64,000 bases of DNA. Source: Haemonchus contortus. Lineage: Eukaryota; Nematoda; Chromadorea; Rhabditida; Trichostrongylidae. Positions within the stretch are counted from its first letter, which is position 1. Each line of letters starts with the position of its first letter. The translations under genes were made by a program, and so were the position numbers. The stretch covers positions 39,990,519 to 40,054,518 of the forward strand of contig LS997565.1 in assembly GCA_000469685.2 (NCBI GenBank), written 5' to 3'. Under the pieces are notes generated by a model. The model did no database searches. It was not told the origin of the DNA and was given only the letters and a program-made list of their open reading frames with translations. Of this stretch, positions 1-13,015 are shown one piece after another.

Positions 1-1861
1 AGTATAATCATTGGTACTTTAACATAACTTATAGTAAAGGTTGATCCGTTGATAACCGAAAGTTTGCAGTGAGGAACAGATGGTGAAGCGGTTTTCACTC
101 ACGTTGCTGTGGAGTTGTTTACGAGGAGTCGTTAAGGCAATTGCTGTTTGACTGAAACTACATAGAGACACCCATTCGAAGTGAAATCAGGTTTTAATCC
201 TCATTACCCAGATGTGAAGTGTGGTCTTTCGGGCAAGTTGCACACATGCCGAGTTCAGGAACTTGGCATCATTTCGCTAAGTTTTGACATAAGCTTATGG
301 TTGTGCAAATGTTTTGGCATGCTTTCTGAATAGCTTGCATTTCTTCTGAATGCTTGCTAGATGAGGGAGTGTTCATTCAGTCCACCCTCCCGCGGCACGG
401 AACCCTCTCTCTCTTAAAATTGATTTCGTTGGCCTTATGGGCGGGCGGGGGAATGCCGCGTTCAGTGAAAAACAACTCTTTCAACATGCTTGCGATGGAG
501 GAGTCTGCATACAAATCAACGTAGCTCATTCCTTCCCGGTTGATACGTCCATCCCATCCTTGCTTCATTTTTTTTCAATCGGAGCTTAAAGAGAAGCATC
601 GCCTGCCTCGCTTCTCTTCATTCGCCTGGGCCCTTGTCCTTGACCGTTGGAAATTTTTCGATCACTACGAGGTGTAAATGGTTATTGCAGTCGATTATCG
701 ACTAGTCTTGGGGCACTTACCTGATTCAAGGAACCTATTTTCAACCTAATTTTTACCCTTTTTTGGAGCGTTCGTTGAGTAGCTCTGGATCCCTCCTTAT
801 AACTGTCATTTTCTCTCAAAATGATTGGTTTTTCGACACATTTTAGCCTTGAACGATGTGAATCATCTCACTTTTAAGGTGAGGTACTACTTCTTTTGCA
901 GCTGGCAGTTGTCTTGCATGGCCATTTTGTTTGCTGAGTGTGTTGTTAGGGGAGCCATTAACGAATACGCCGTCAGCTAGTCTTCTCAAGCAATCTTCTT
1001 CATATCGGATTCTATTTAGAGAAGTTACTATGAGGGATGCTCCCCACAGCGCTGGAAATGGGACTTCCGAGCCGTTCCTTTGTGGTAATGATCTAATCAG
1101 CACGGTATGTGGTGTTGCTGACTGGTAGTGTTAACCACTTATAGGCAGTTGCTATGGGTATACTTGTTCTACGAAAGGAACCTCCTCCCTGTGAGTGGGT
1201 ATGTAAGCGTAGGCGTGAGAGGTAGAGATGGTGGGTTGTGTCACTCCCTTTTAACCAGTTTTATGCATGGTGGTGGTTGTCTCCACGATAACGACTCTAT
1301 TTTGGTATCCTAGGAAAGCTAAACACATTGAATGGGTTGCCGAGGTGGAGTGACTTGAAAAACACTTTTATTGGCAGTTTTGAAACTGACTAAAACTGAT
1401 GCTTTAGTCTCAAACTTCTCTATGGTAAACGCGATCCTCAACAGAGTTTCCATTTGGACGCCTGAAAATTCTATTCTCAATTATTGCTTCTTGCCTCTAT
1501 TCTGAAATTAATGGCAGGTGCTAGCCAAAGCAATAGATTACCGGAACAGCTGTAGAATACTGCTGCTAATCTCAGCTGTTATATTCTGCTCTTTTTGCTT
1601 TTCTGAAAACACGGAGCTTAGCTTTCCATATCTTTCCTACGAAGAATTCGTGCTATTGCTGAAGGTGACGTGTAGTTCTGTGATCCTCTGTGAGTGTCAT
1701 CGCGTTTTTTTTAGTTCATTGCACGTTTCAGCTTCTAATCTACAGCCATTTTCTCGTAGTTTTTTCTTAGATCTCACACACTAGAACTCTGTCCGCATAT
1801 TTTCCACTACAGTCCTTTAACATACAGCGAACGATGTTTCTGCTGAATATCAGGCTTTTTG
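1..1861. other. No gene recognised
   Basis: AT-rich sequence with only short scattered frames. A minus-strand frame at 377-568 (MKQGWDGRINREGMSYVDLY) looks somewhat protein-like but has no recognised family or partner exon. Confidence 0.5.
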
Positions 1862-2140
1862 GGTAGAGGTGGTTTAGTGCCTAAAGGCGCACTGTCATAG
1901 AAGCATGGTCCGAGAGATCGAATACCGACTCGGTACCTACTCTGACCAACTGGCCCTTCTACGGGATCTCTACGCTTTCGGTTTATTATTAGACTCATTT
2001 GTGCAAATGAATATACTACTACTAGCCAGGCTGGCTACCCTTAGTCATTACAGAGGCCGCGTACGAACTCAAAAACGTCTTCTTTGTGAATGGAAGTCGG
2101 ATGCGGGGCTCATCCCAAAAATGGGACTATACAATAATAA
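1862..2140 (+). mobile_element. Near full-length tRNA-derived SINE
   Basis: The head GGTGGTTTAGTGCCTAAAGG resembles a tRNA box A, and GAGAGATCGAATACC occupies the box B position. The tail carries TGAATGGAAGTCGGATGCGG and CATCCCAAAAATGGGA, shared with the other family members. Upstream of the MBOAT gene. Confidence 0.65.
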
Positions 2141-4071
2141 AAAAAATTTCTCCTCTAATCCCGCTAGTTTCAATTGTTGAGGTGAACCATTTCCATGATG
2201 AAGTGTTCCGCAATTTTTGCACATTTAGCTGGCAGCGAGGAGGTACGTCAAAACTTAGGATGAGGGCTAGCTTTGCTTTTGTGACTGCTCATTTAAATAG
2301 TTAGTTTTCGATTTCCTTTCACTATTTCGGGTAGGGATTCTCAGTTTGTTTGGAACAACTATGTTTCCCAACTTTGAGGTACGGAATTGATGTTTTTTGC
2401 GTCGTCCTTTCTAATTAGTTTTGGAGAACCCATCTTGCAGCATTTTATTGAAATCATACTGTATATTGCTCTTCTGTATACTTGCGTTGTTTAAGTTTTC
2501 CAACTTCTTTGCCAAACTTCTCAGATACGTGCAAAATCTTGCTCACCGCGTTGTAGGCATTGTGAAACGAATAGTTTTGCCCTTCTATTCTAAAGTACAA
2601 CGCAGGGACAGTTTTGGTGTCGATCGACCCAACTTTGGGATGTGCCCACGCATTCGACACCAGCTGTTTGGGGTCGCATTGGCTTGAATGTGTATTTGAT
2701 GTAAGCTGTGTCTTTCAGCAGCCAATCTATAGTTAAGTGGGTGCCTCTGTTCTCTACCGTTTTATGGCGCTAGTAAACTGAACCCTGAAGGGTGAAAGAC
2801 TTGACAGAACTAAATCGGTATCACCCTCGATCGTTCTTAGCCGGGAATGAGGCCGCAGGAAACCTATGGTAGCGATACCCCATGGTATTCCTCACCCTCT
2901 GTGGAAAGAAAGAAAATTGGCTAGGTTATCCTCATGTATGGTAATCCCGCAATCAGGGAAGCCTAAGAATACGGAGATTCTGTGGAGGAATAGGTGGAAG
3001 AGATGAATCGTAATCTGTTGTCGAACGAGTGGCGCGGATTAGGAGCCGTGGAGAAGGGATAAGAAGAGTCTTATAGATCTGAAGGATAGCCATTTTTAGT
3101 CACGCGCTTGCCGAATGCTCGAGCTCGAGAATTGCTAACACATAGTATAATTTTATCTAAAATCGCCACCAAAGGTTTAGGCGGAATCATGGGCCCAATC
3201 CGGTGGCCTAGAAAGAATGCTTTTTCGGGACTTCTGCAAAGATGAAGCTAGACGAGGTGTTGTGGTTCTTCTCAACTTTATGAATAGTATTTGCGTTTCG
3301 TCTTACTGGTTCTGGCCAGATTTTCAACTGTGGTAGTCAACAACCGCCCTTGGAAAACTGGACTTAGGTGGAAATTTCAATAGGAGGTTGATCCTCGTTC
3401 CTACTCGCCATTCAAAGTGGACAGTGTTTTTCGGAGTTTCAACGAAAATCGCATCACAATTTTGAGAGGTTCTAACAGTTCTTGTCTTTACAATCGCCTT
3501 TAAGCTACTCACCGTGAATGGTAAAGGCTCAAAGGACTCTTCGGAAGCAGTCGTGATGGTTGTTGGACTGCTTTTCCTTAAAAACATTGGTTCTTCCTGA
3601 AAACGCTCACGGTCCTCTCAATCAGTTTTGCAAATCTTCTGGAATCTGGAACGTTTCGCGGATTTCCGTGGCGTCTTCCCGTTCGACCGCTTTTTTATTA
3701 TTATGTCACCTGCTTTTTTCTTTACTCATTATCTGGCCATCGCTTTAGAGCACCTACGATTCCTGGACCGTTCATGACATCCTGCATATTGTTTTGTCAA
3801 CATTACCTGGCAATTAATCACATAGCAGTCGCTCATAATTTTTTTCGTTTTTTGTTATTACCGTTGTTGTCTTTTTGTTGTTTTCTACTTAATATTGGAA
3901 ATTTGTTGCAATATTATTCATTTCTACCCAATTTTTTAACTGAGCCCTGCAGCTTCGAATCCTACATTCGCTTTGTTTTGTACCTGCATATTTTCTATCC
4001 GTTTGGCATCATTCGAGTGCTTTCCAGGCCCTTTTTCACTGCGCAGTGATTCCAGATCTCAGCCCGGTCCA
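2141..4071. other. Intergenic, upstream of the MBOAT gene
   Basis: No exon, RNA gene or element recognised. T-rich sequence at 3670-4040 just before the first MBOAT exon could be outron/promoter. A TTTCACTGCGCAG at about 4034-4046 is a plausible trans-splice acceptor 25 bp before the ATG. Confidence 0.45.
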
Positions 4072-7000
4072 ATGGTAGTAGGGACCTTAGCCGATCTGCT
4101 CAACACTCGGGAAGATGGGCTTCGCCTTCTACTTTGTGTCCTAGCGGGTGAGTTTCAATGATTTTTGAATTTTATCCAGAGTATCAGCATTGGATCTGCT
4201 CTAGCTGCTGAGAAAAGTAATAAAATTGAATTTATGTAGCTTTATTTTTAGTAGAAAATAGTTGTACACATGTTTTGTTTGCAATGACTTTCAGCTCTTG
4301 CGGATTACTTTTGTTTTCCACTTGGCAAAAAGAAGCCGAGTTGCGGGTGGTTCACTCGGTAAACATCCTTAGCTTCAAGTAGCGATTAGTTTTCTTTTGT
4401 TTACTCTCTCTGCAGAGCAAAGCTTTCACCTGTAACCTTTATTGTTGTTTGGCTCTTTGCCTGAGGCCCCATTCGGTACTTCTGGATCGCGAACCAGCCA
4501 ACCTTGGCTTTCACCCTGTAAGACCCATTCGGTATACGAAACGCAATGGTATCAGCGATGGGCCATCGTCGAGGTCTACGAAGTAATACTGAGTGCATGG
4601 AAAGGAGAGGACAGATAGATAGATGGTCGTAGAAAGGAGAAATGGAAGTATCCAAAGTGACCAAGATTTAGTGTCGTCAACCAACTGCGACGTTGCGCCA
4701 TGGTCTGGCATTATGTTCATTATTTCGTTTCATTCGTTGAAAAATCAGCAATGTTAATATGTCAGACTTGCAGAATTAGGGTTAAGGCAGGACTCTGTAA
4801 AATGTTATTTAAGCGCATTAGATTGTATGGAACATAAATAAACAAAAATCCACTGAACAGAAGTCTGCGAAGTTAATTGGATGGCAGTTTTGATTAATCC
4901 TAATTTGTTATTACAAGAAACTTTTAACAAACATGACAACAAAGGAATTGAGGATGAAATTGAGCAGAATTTTTGGTAAGACCGTTCGATATCACAGAGC
5001 ATTTCCATGATTCGACTTGTGACCAGAAAAATGCTTTTACGTGTAATAGCCATTTGTTGTTCATTTGGAATGAATTTGAATACGATGCGCAGATAAAACT
5101 TGTTTTGTATCATGCGTTTAAACACTTATTTTGACACTAACTTTGACAATAACAATAACTTTGATATGAGTTCGAGTGAGTTATGTAGCCGCTATTAATA
5201 GATAAAGGTTGTGAAGCATGTCATTTTTCCGTAAAGTTACTGGTAATGCCCTTTCAAGGTTCCACGCACAAAAATTAATTGAAAACAATGAAGTATATTC
5301 CATTTCCAGGATATCCATTGGCTGTAATACATCGGACATTCATCTACAATAAGCCGGCAAATGTTCAATATGCATTTTTTGTGGTAGTAGGAGCCCTTCT
5401 CTATATCTTCAACAGTGGTAGGATTTTCAGTACTCGATTCCTAGCAAGAACTTGTTAAGATTATTTTTAGCTACGATTTTTTCCAGGATACGACTCCATC
5501 CACGCTTTCATTGCGGTATTTGTGGCGTACGCCATAACGAATTTCATCGGTGGCACAATAGAATCAGTGATTGCCGCGCATGTTTTCTTTCTGGTAAGAT
5601 CTTCTATGAAATCTATGTCTATATCATTTCTATCGGATAAATTAAAATTACTCACAGAGAATTCTTTCTCGTCCCATCCTGACAAAATTATTTGTTTCCC
5701 AACAATCATAATTTGTCTGTTTGTCTCCTCCCTGTTCGTGCATGACGAACTCTGGCAATTTTTTAAGACCTTCCTGGAATGGGACTTCAAATTTCTGATG
5801 AGAGCTGCTTAGGTTGAAGCTCACAGAGAACATTTGAGCTGAGAGAAGCATCCTTCAAGGGGCAGGCCATAGGCTTATCTATAAACTATGAAAAATGCGT
5901 AAAGTTAGCGACTCTATGAAAAGGTGACGAAGGTCTGAACTGGAATATGCTGTCAATGGCACCTAGTTGTAGTAGTGGGTGTCCCTAAATGGGTGCAATT
6001 TGGAGAAATTGGCTTGCATAACAAAAGCACAACGCCTAACGCAGAAAAACATTCTGACAGGAGTTTCGGGACACTTAAAGATTCTTCGGAAGAGCAAGAC
6101 CCGCGTGCATTTGACTAAACGGGGAATGCGCGTAGAAACAGTCACACGATGATCAAACTATGTCTTGGAGTTGGCTGCAGCTCCCAATGAGATATTACCC
6201 TAGGGGTGCTCATTACGTAAAATCAGTACAATTATATAGGGGAGAGGACTCGGAAAATTTTCGGGGGCATCAAGCGTTTGGAGGGGTGGAAGGGATCAAC
6301 TTGGGCGTGGGATCCTGCACCCGAATAGCGTGCTGCGTTCGATGCACTTACAACGTGTCAGTGCGGGGTTGCTGTGAAATTACCACCGCGAGCGTACTTG
6401 CGTTCATGTACATAAGAGGTACAAAGTCCGTTGCAGGGGACAAATGTCTGTGATTTACGAGACAGCTATCAAGGTCGGTGGGGTGATTGCAAAGTATCAA
6501 CAGACTCGAGAAGCTGAACTGAAATTTAATCGGTTTCGGGAAGTGGCCACAAACGTTTAATGTGAAATTGATTGATGTCAATTGACTGAGTTGAAATCTC
6601 AAGTGTATCGCCTGTCGTTTAGCAGAGGAAGGAAATAATCAGTTTATAATCACTCAAGCGTTGTAGTCCCGTTCCAGGACTACCGGGTGTTTGAGTGTTC
6701 CAACATGTCACTTCTAGATTACCGGCGCGTTTTTGTCAAATGGGTGGGAGGAAGTCGCAGAGCCTCATATGGTCTTCAAATTACTGTTTTTCAATGGGTG
6801 ACGTAAAGCACTGTAACTTTTGTTCGGGGGTAGGAAGGAATTTGAGCTGTTAGAAGAGAACGGGGCAACTTGCACCTGAATCCTTCAACGAGAAAAGCGG
6901 GAATTCTTCCGGGAACGCATGTTCATTTTTACGAGAAAATGCCGATTAGGATTACTACATTGAGGGAACAGGTGGGGGTTTCTGTTGAACAAAATTGTGT

Positions 7001-10000
7001 CACGAAGAAGACCCTGGGTACCTTTTCTAGATTAGTTAATGTACACGTTTCGGTTCGGACTGTCTTCCAGGTGTAACTTTGTGGAAATACTACGTAGCTC
7101 CTACAAAGCTATCACACTTATCTGTCTCTTCGATTTTCTAGGAGTTACTGTCTTAATACTTGTATTTAAGGGATATCTGCTCGTTGGCTACTGGTACGTG
7201 GAATCAGAAGCATATGACATTACTTGGACGACACCGTACTGTATCATGACCCTACGATTTACTGGGCTAGTTATGGATGTTTACGATGGAGCGCATTTTG
7301 TTGGTTATTTTAGGTGTATTTGCTAGTTTTCTTCCATTTCTTTATTGTTTTTTTATGTATAAGTTCTTTTGTGCCTGCATGAATCTGAATTTCTGTTCTA
7401 GCCCTTTCTTTGTATATTACTTTCGCGTTGAATGCGACCGTTTTCAGAGTAAGCTGAAACCAGATCAAAAGAAGACTGCAATTTTGAACCCACCAAGCCT
7501 CTTGGAAACTGCCGCCTATGGACTCTTCTACACTGGAACTATCGCTGGACCTCAGTTTACACTCGCGAAATTCCGAGCCTATGTGAATGGGGACTGGCTA
7601 GATGAGAACGGTCAACCGAGAGAATCAGCGTGGGTTTTTTGGATATTCCTTTTTTCGCTAGCAAGCGGTGCTCTTTCACACACATTGATCTGGGAATTGA
7701 ACTCGCCTAGCCGAGTTAGTCTTCCATCTCTCCGGGGTCGGTTCAGTGGTAACGCAATCGTCTGGGATGATAAAGGATTGGACTTTGACATCGTCCGGCC
7801 AGCGCAAGTCGTTGAATAGGCCATATACGTGTTAAAAAATACCACCACGATCCGAATCCTCAAATCACAACCTAATTCCCGGGATATAACATGATGGGGA
7901 TATGGAGAATTTTCACCCGATACCATTTAAAGGAGGTTCGTTCAATAGCTGGAGCAGGAATTCGTTTGATATCAGCATACCAGTTGGACATGATTGGTTC
8001 TAGTCAAAAGCCTTATGAAGGGTACAGTTCGGCATTTTTCATGAGTGCTCTCAACAACCTCAAAAGCTTAGTTAGAACTGTTAAAAACTTTCAGTCTGAT
8101 GCCATCGTTGGGACGTTTCATTGCCGGCTGCACTTATATGGTACTGAATCAGTGGGGTCATGTATGGATTCCGGACACATTCTTCAATTCGGAGAAGTTC
8201 TTTGTAAGTTATTCACTGTTCAGGTACCTGAAATGGTTCAAGAAGTTGTTGGACACCTATTTAGTACATGTAGAAGTAATTCAGGAAATTACTGAAATTA
8301 CTTGCATAGTTATAGCTATTGTATATAAATATGTTCGTGAAAGAAGAGGGATCATGTAGAGGGTTCCTGAGCATCTGCCTTCACCCATATTTTCAACTCA
8401 GAGGCGTCCTCGCACTGGTGCTGATATGGAAGCAACCTGTTACTTTCGAAAAACATCTGATCATGATTCATTCATCTTAAAGAAACATATAAATGGATAA
8501 TAAGAATCTCGAATGTGAAGTGGTCAGAGTCGCTGGTTCGCTTGCTAAATTCAATTTCTTCAGAATATGTCTTTCTTCATGCGATGGACGTGGACGATGA
8601 TATGGTTCAGGCTCACCATGTACCGTTACTGCGCTATTTGGCTGATAATTGTTAGTTTTTATCCGAACCATTAGTTCTCTTCTTCGATTATGGTCAAAGC
8701 TGACAACCAATCCGTTGATCCATATGAGAGTCATGCCAAGATTGATAGCGAAAGAAAACCAGTTTTCTCGAAACCTAGTGCTTTGCCAAAGGGTTTTTTG
8801 GGAAAAAGAAAAGTGTACAGGGTGTCCAGTTTAGAAAACAGGGAAAAATGATTTTGTAGTTTTTTAGTTCATGTTACGGTTCTAGAAATCGATGAAAGGA
8901 AGAAAGCAGAAAAAAACCGTTGTCGCTGTTTCGTGTCTCCTCCAAAAATAATTTTTTCGACCAAGAGTCCAAATTTGACCGGGAAATAGTTTGGTCTTTG
9001 GTGAAAAAATTCAGTTTTCAGCTCAGATTGAGCTGCAGTTCCAAATAAATTATAGCTTTTTAGAGGAGTCATTTGTATCCCCACAATCGAAGTTAGCAAT
9101 AAATATGGAGTAACCCCATGGATATTTTAGATATCGTTTTAAATGTTCCGTTTTGTTGTGGTAAGTACAGTGCTGCAGGAGTTGTTGACGACTATCGGAG
9201 TCTTCTTAACGGCGTTCATGTCTTTGAAAAAAGAGTTGCAGGAAAAATCATGTATTTACATTTTAACAAAAGTATTGCTATTTAGGAGGGAGCTGCTATC
9301 TTGAATGGTCTCGGCTATAATGGCAAAGATGAAGAAGGGAGAGATCGGTATGTTTACTCACGTTATTCAGAATTTATTCAATTATTTTTTGTTTGGTTTG
9401 ATATTTCGACGGCATTCCGATTTGGGAAGGGGAATGAAGAGCACAGTAAGGTGTTGAAGAAAGGAAAAGGAAAGAGCTAAGCATAGAAATGCGAAGGCCC
9501 CAGAAAAGCCAGCGAGAGACAAAGCACAATAACTGTTACATGTTGACCAGTTAATGTTTGAGGGTGGGGTGAATGCGACTTCAACGGTGCTACCCGAATT
9601 GAGGACCACTACATTTGAAGCCGCGTATACCACTACCTCCTAGTAGAAAGGGTTGCCGTTAACAACTGGCTGTATCCCCTTCCTTCAGAAGGGATCTTGG
9701 TAAGTGATAGCCGAAACTCTGAACAACCTATTTACTGAATCCTATATAAAACTGACAATCCCTGTCTACGAAGTAGGGGGAGACGGGCGTTAGGAACGAT
9801 TTTGGGTAATCGATTTGCCGCATGCGGCTGTCGCGGACCACTCATTCGCTGTTATTACAGCTCTAGCGTTCTTCACACAGCTCAATCGATATGCGATCAT
9901 TATTTTGTGCATAATTCTACTATTAGTACTTTTGTTCTTGTATTTCTTATCCACTGCTGCATCCTGCTACATTCCTTCGCGCGCGACGCCCCTCTCACCG

Positions 10001-13000
10001 CGACGCGACCATTACGTTCCTAACGCACCACACCCCGAAGTAGGCACTGGCAACCAACTGGTTAGGGCAATACAACAGCATGATTGTTTCGTTCTGAGAC
10101 AACACACTTGACTTTCCGATTAGTTTCGCAGAAAATAATCGTTGCTCTTTTCCAGGTGGGACGCTGTACGAGATATTCACATATGGCTTTGGGAAATGGG
10201 TCATGATTTCTCATCGGCTATACAGTCCTTCAATGTCGGAACAAATACATTTGCCAAAAAGTAAGTATTTCTTCGTTCTTGTCTATTTTGCTTGACTTTC
10301 TCCCTCCTTCCTCCTTCATGCTGCTCATTTATTATATTGAGTGTAAGTAGAGTCAGGTAAAATAAATCGCAGTAGTCATCGTACATGCGTAGGAAATTAT
10401 AATCGACTGAGTTATAAGTATGCTTTTTTCAATTCTTTTTTGGGCTACAGTTCGCGGAACGGAAAAATCGATATAAGTCGATCTGACAAAAGTAATAGTG
10501 CAGAATAAAAGAAAAAAGTCAAGTCTAAGAAGAGTTTTAGATGTAATCCTGCGATTTAACATGTGAACAAGGATTCATGATTTTTTTTGACATACTCGAG
10601 TTATAGTTTAGAAGGGTTTCCTTTGAACAATAACGGTTTTTAAAATGTCAAATTTAGCCATATTTTCCGTCGACTCCGATGGCTTAATAGCAAGCCTGGC
10701 GCTCACCTCGTCACATTGGGCTACCTCGCAATTTGGCATGGATATCACCTTGGCTACTTCTTCCTATTCTTCTTTGAATTCGGCTGTGTGGTCGCTCAGG
10801 AGCAGGTAAGACAACTCGCTGTTGCCGAATGTTGGGTGAAATTACTTTTTTTGAATTCTCTCAGGCGATATCGGTAGGTTAGGTTAGTTTGCATATTCCG
10901 AGTCATTAAATCGTGGCGGTAGTTCATGGGACCAGTAGGATAGAACTGAGTCGAAAGTCACAGTCATCGTACCGACTTTCATTGTATTTTCAGTTGTATT
11001 CACTGATTGACCGTACTCCTGGTTGGGCGGAGTTTAATGCGAAGCCAGCAGTCCGTCCATTTATCTGGCTCTTTGGTCGACTTACAGTAATGTATAGCAT
11101 GGGATTCGGTTTCCTATGCTTTGGACTTGTGAAAACGAAATACTGGATTGGAGTGAGTTTTTTTTGCCTCTAATGCTCCTGGATTATATTTCAAACCATT
11201 TTTCATACCATCCTTGATGGATGTGTGAAGTGTTTTTTCGAGGATATATATAGGCGTGAAATGAGAGCGATAAATTTCATAGAGAAATGAGAGAAACTGA
11301 CTTCCAATCAAGGATTCCATGAGGGTGCCTTGCGTGTTCTGAAGATAGAGTAACTTTATTTTCTTTTCACATCAAATTGGCCTTAAAGATGAAGAACATG
11401 GAATGAAGGCGATGTACTTGCTGAGGGCCCACTTGTTGAGAAATGGATGGTATGCGGTGGGCAAAAACCTCACTTCCCTCCTTCCTTCGTTACCAATCAC
11501 TTGCTCCAACCTTCGTATTCGTTATCCTTGCTTCCCCCACTCTCTCAGAAGGATCGGTATTCGACCGTCGTACGCCTACTAGACGCTGGCATCACGAGGA
11601 GCCATAATCGTGCCTTTTCCTAAAACCTCTCCTTCTGATCCGCGGAATAGGAAGAATGCACAAATCAAGAAATAAACGGTACAACAAAATTATAACAGAT
11701 ACTCTCGATCACTATTTTGAAGAATGTCTGTTACCATATCCCTACATGATTTTATATTGTCTCGTCGAAATCGGCATAGAAGGGGGACCTTTGGTGTTGG
11801 CTGTGCAGTAAAAGATGGAAAGGTAATCGGAGTGTAAGGACAGATGGAAGCGATTGACGAAGGGGACTGAGAAATGGTGAGTGAGTAGTGGAAGGAATAA
11901 GGAGGAGGTGGTACAAAGTGGTACAAACTGAATTAAAAAGGGTAGCACTTGAGCATGGTGAGATGGAGTTCCTTCGCCACGAAAAACCCCACAAAAATCC
12001 CTTTTCATTTCTCTTCATGCGCCAATACTGTCGTCCAAATGTCCATGTTAAAATGGAGTGAACTCTGAACAATTAGATTATGTTTGAAGGGTCAGTAAAG
12101 ACTCTTATAGTATAGTTATTCTCAAATTAGGGGACCACTACGCTGCTCGAGTATATGGGAGCAAAATGTAGTATGCTTTTGAAATTTTTTGAAAAAGTAT
12201 AAATCCTCATTTCTCACATAAGGGAAGATCTCCGGCTGCCTCGTTATTTTGTGAGAAATGTCGAGACGGAGAGGTTAAGAATATCAAAGACAAAGTTCTG
12301 TTTGTGTTGGTTATAGCATAATTGGAAATCCGATGTATTGCTATGCTTGCTTTCAACTTCTGTCTTAAACTTTTGTCACTTTATAATCTGGTGGATGCGC
12401 TGCATGCCCCTTGAAGTTCTCCTTGAATTTGTGAATGATTAAGGAGGCTTACTCAAAAAGAAGTCAGCTATTCAATAAAGGACAAGGTCTTTCAAGTTAT
12501 TCAACACTGTTTTTGGAATGCGCCCTGCATTCCTTTCTCATTCGGAAACGTAGTGGCATTCGAATGCGTATGTAAGCCATACAATGACTTGCCGTGCCCA
12601 GCTCATGTGCAAGTCATTGTTCTCAGATTCCCATATTAGTCTGGTAAAAATCAATGGAACCTGGAGAGATGTAAGGCTTGGTCGGACTGGGCAAGTATCA
12701 AGCCGGGTTCGTACCTCGGGTATGTGTGTGGTAGTACACTGCTCGCCACTGCACCACATCCAGCTAGTAAGCTAGCTAGTTAAATGGAGGGCTTACTTGT
12801 GGAACTAATAGTCTGATATTGAATTATTTGGCGATAATCCCATGTTTTTTCAGCCTCTCAAGTCGCTGTATTTTATTGGTTTTCTGATTTTCTTCGTCAT
12901 ATGGCCTATTGTGCACTACGTACTGAAGCGAACGTTACCGAGAAAACCAAAGGCTGTCCAGGAGAAAGTGGAGAACTCAGCTCCGACAAATGGAGTATCG

Positions 13001-13015
13001 AAGAAAGAGTTATAG
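4072..13015 (+). CDS. mboa-6: MBOAT lysophospholipid acyltransferase (LPCAT3/MBOAT5-like), 12 exons
   Basis: Multi-pass ER enzyme that transfers an acyl group from acyl-CoA to a lysophospholipid (Lands-cycle remodelling). Coding exons, all with GT/AG ends and matching phase: 4072-4147, 5310-5417, 5487-5593, 7171-7299 (or to 7313), 7448-7629 (or from 7450), 8095-8203, 8564-8650, 9286-9347, 10156-10260, 10658-10805, 10994-11152, 12854-13015. They give about 477 residues, close to the 487 of human LPCAT3. Family landmarks: YDITWTTPYC early; PSLLE and GPQF in exon 5; EGAAILNGLGYNG; WDAVRDIHIWLWE; catalytic Asn about residue 317 (NVGTNTF) and catalytic His about 349 (AIWHGYH). The C-terminus KKEL fits a KKXX dilysine ER-retrieval signal. 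The ATG at 4072 follows an AG at about 4045-4046 that could accept a spliced leader. The exon 4/5 junction has two equally phased solutions differing by four residues. Ortholog naming is from family memory; the MBOAT call itself is firm. Confidence 0.93.
7700..7895 (+). repeat. tRNA-derived SINE fragment in MBOAT intron 5
   Basis: Shares the middle segment of the window's SINE family (CTCTCCGGGGTCGGTT, a CAATCGTCTGGGA-like block, then a CCATATACG block). It lies between MBOAT exons ending at 7629 and starting at 8095. The tRNA-like head is missing and the tail is degraded. Confidence 0.55.
12500..12775 (-). mobile_element. Near full-length tRNA-derived SINE in MBOAT intron 11
   Basis: Read on the minus strand, it starts with a box A-like TGGTGCAGTGGCGAGC and a box B-like GGTACGAACCC. 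The family middle (CATCTCTCCAGG, TACCAGACTAATATGGGA) follows, then the family tail (CATACGCATTCGAATGCC, ACTACG, GCAGGGCGCAT). It is one of the two or three most complete copies in the window, and lies antisense within the intron before the last MBOAT exon. Confidence 0.75.

Noticed and set aside
5522..5812. A 96-codon plus-strand frame
   Set aside because: Only its first part (to 5593) is an MBOAT exon; the rest is intron after a GTAAGA donor.
7277..7819. A 180-codon plus-strand frame taken as a single gene
   Set aside because: It merges a true MBOAT exon (7448-7629) with intron on both sides and ends in a SINE fragment.
8817..8840. TACAGGGTGTCCAGTTTAG resembling a mariner terminal repeat
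   Set aside because: No partner end in inverted orientation was found nearby; at best a solo end.
9785..10026. Short inverted repeat (GCGTTAGGAACG / CGTTCCTAACGC) suggesting a MITE
   Set aside because: Only 12 bp match and the flanks do not continue as inverted repeats or show a target duplication.
11690..12072. Three overlapping minus-strand frames
   Set aside because: They lie in a purine-rich stretch of an MBOAT intron. All three frames are open at once, which is compositional and not coding.
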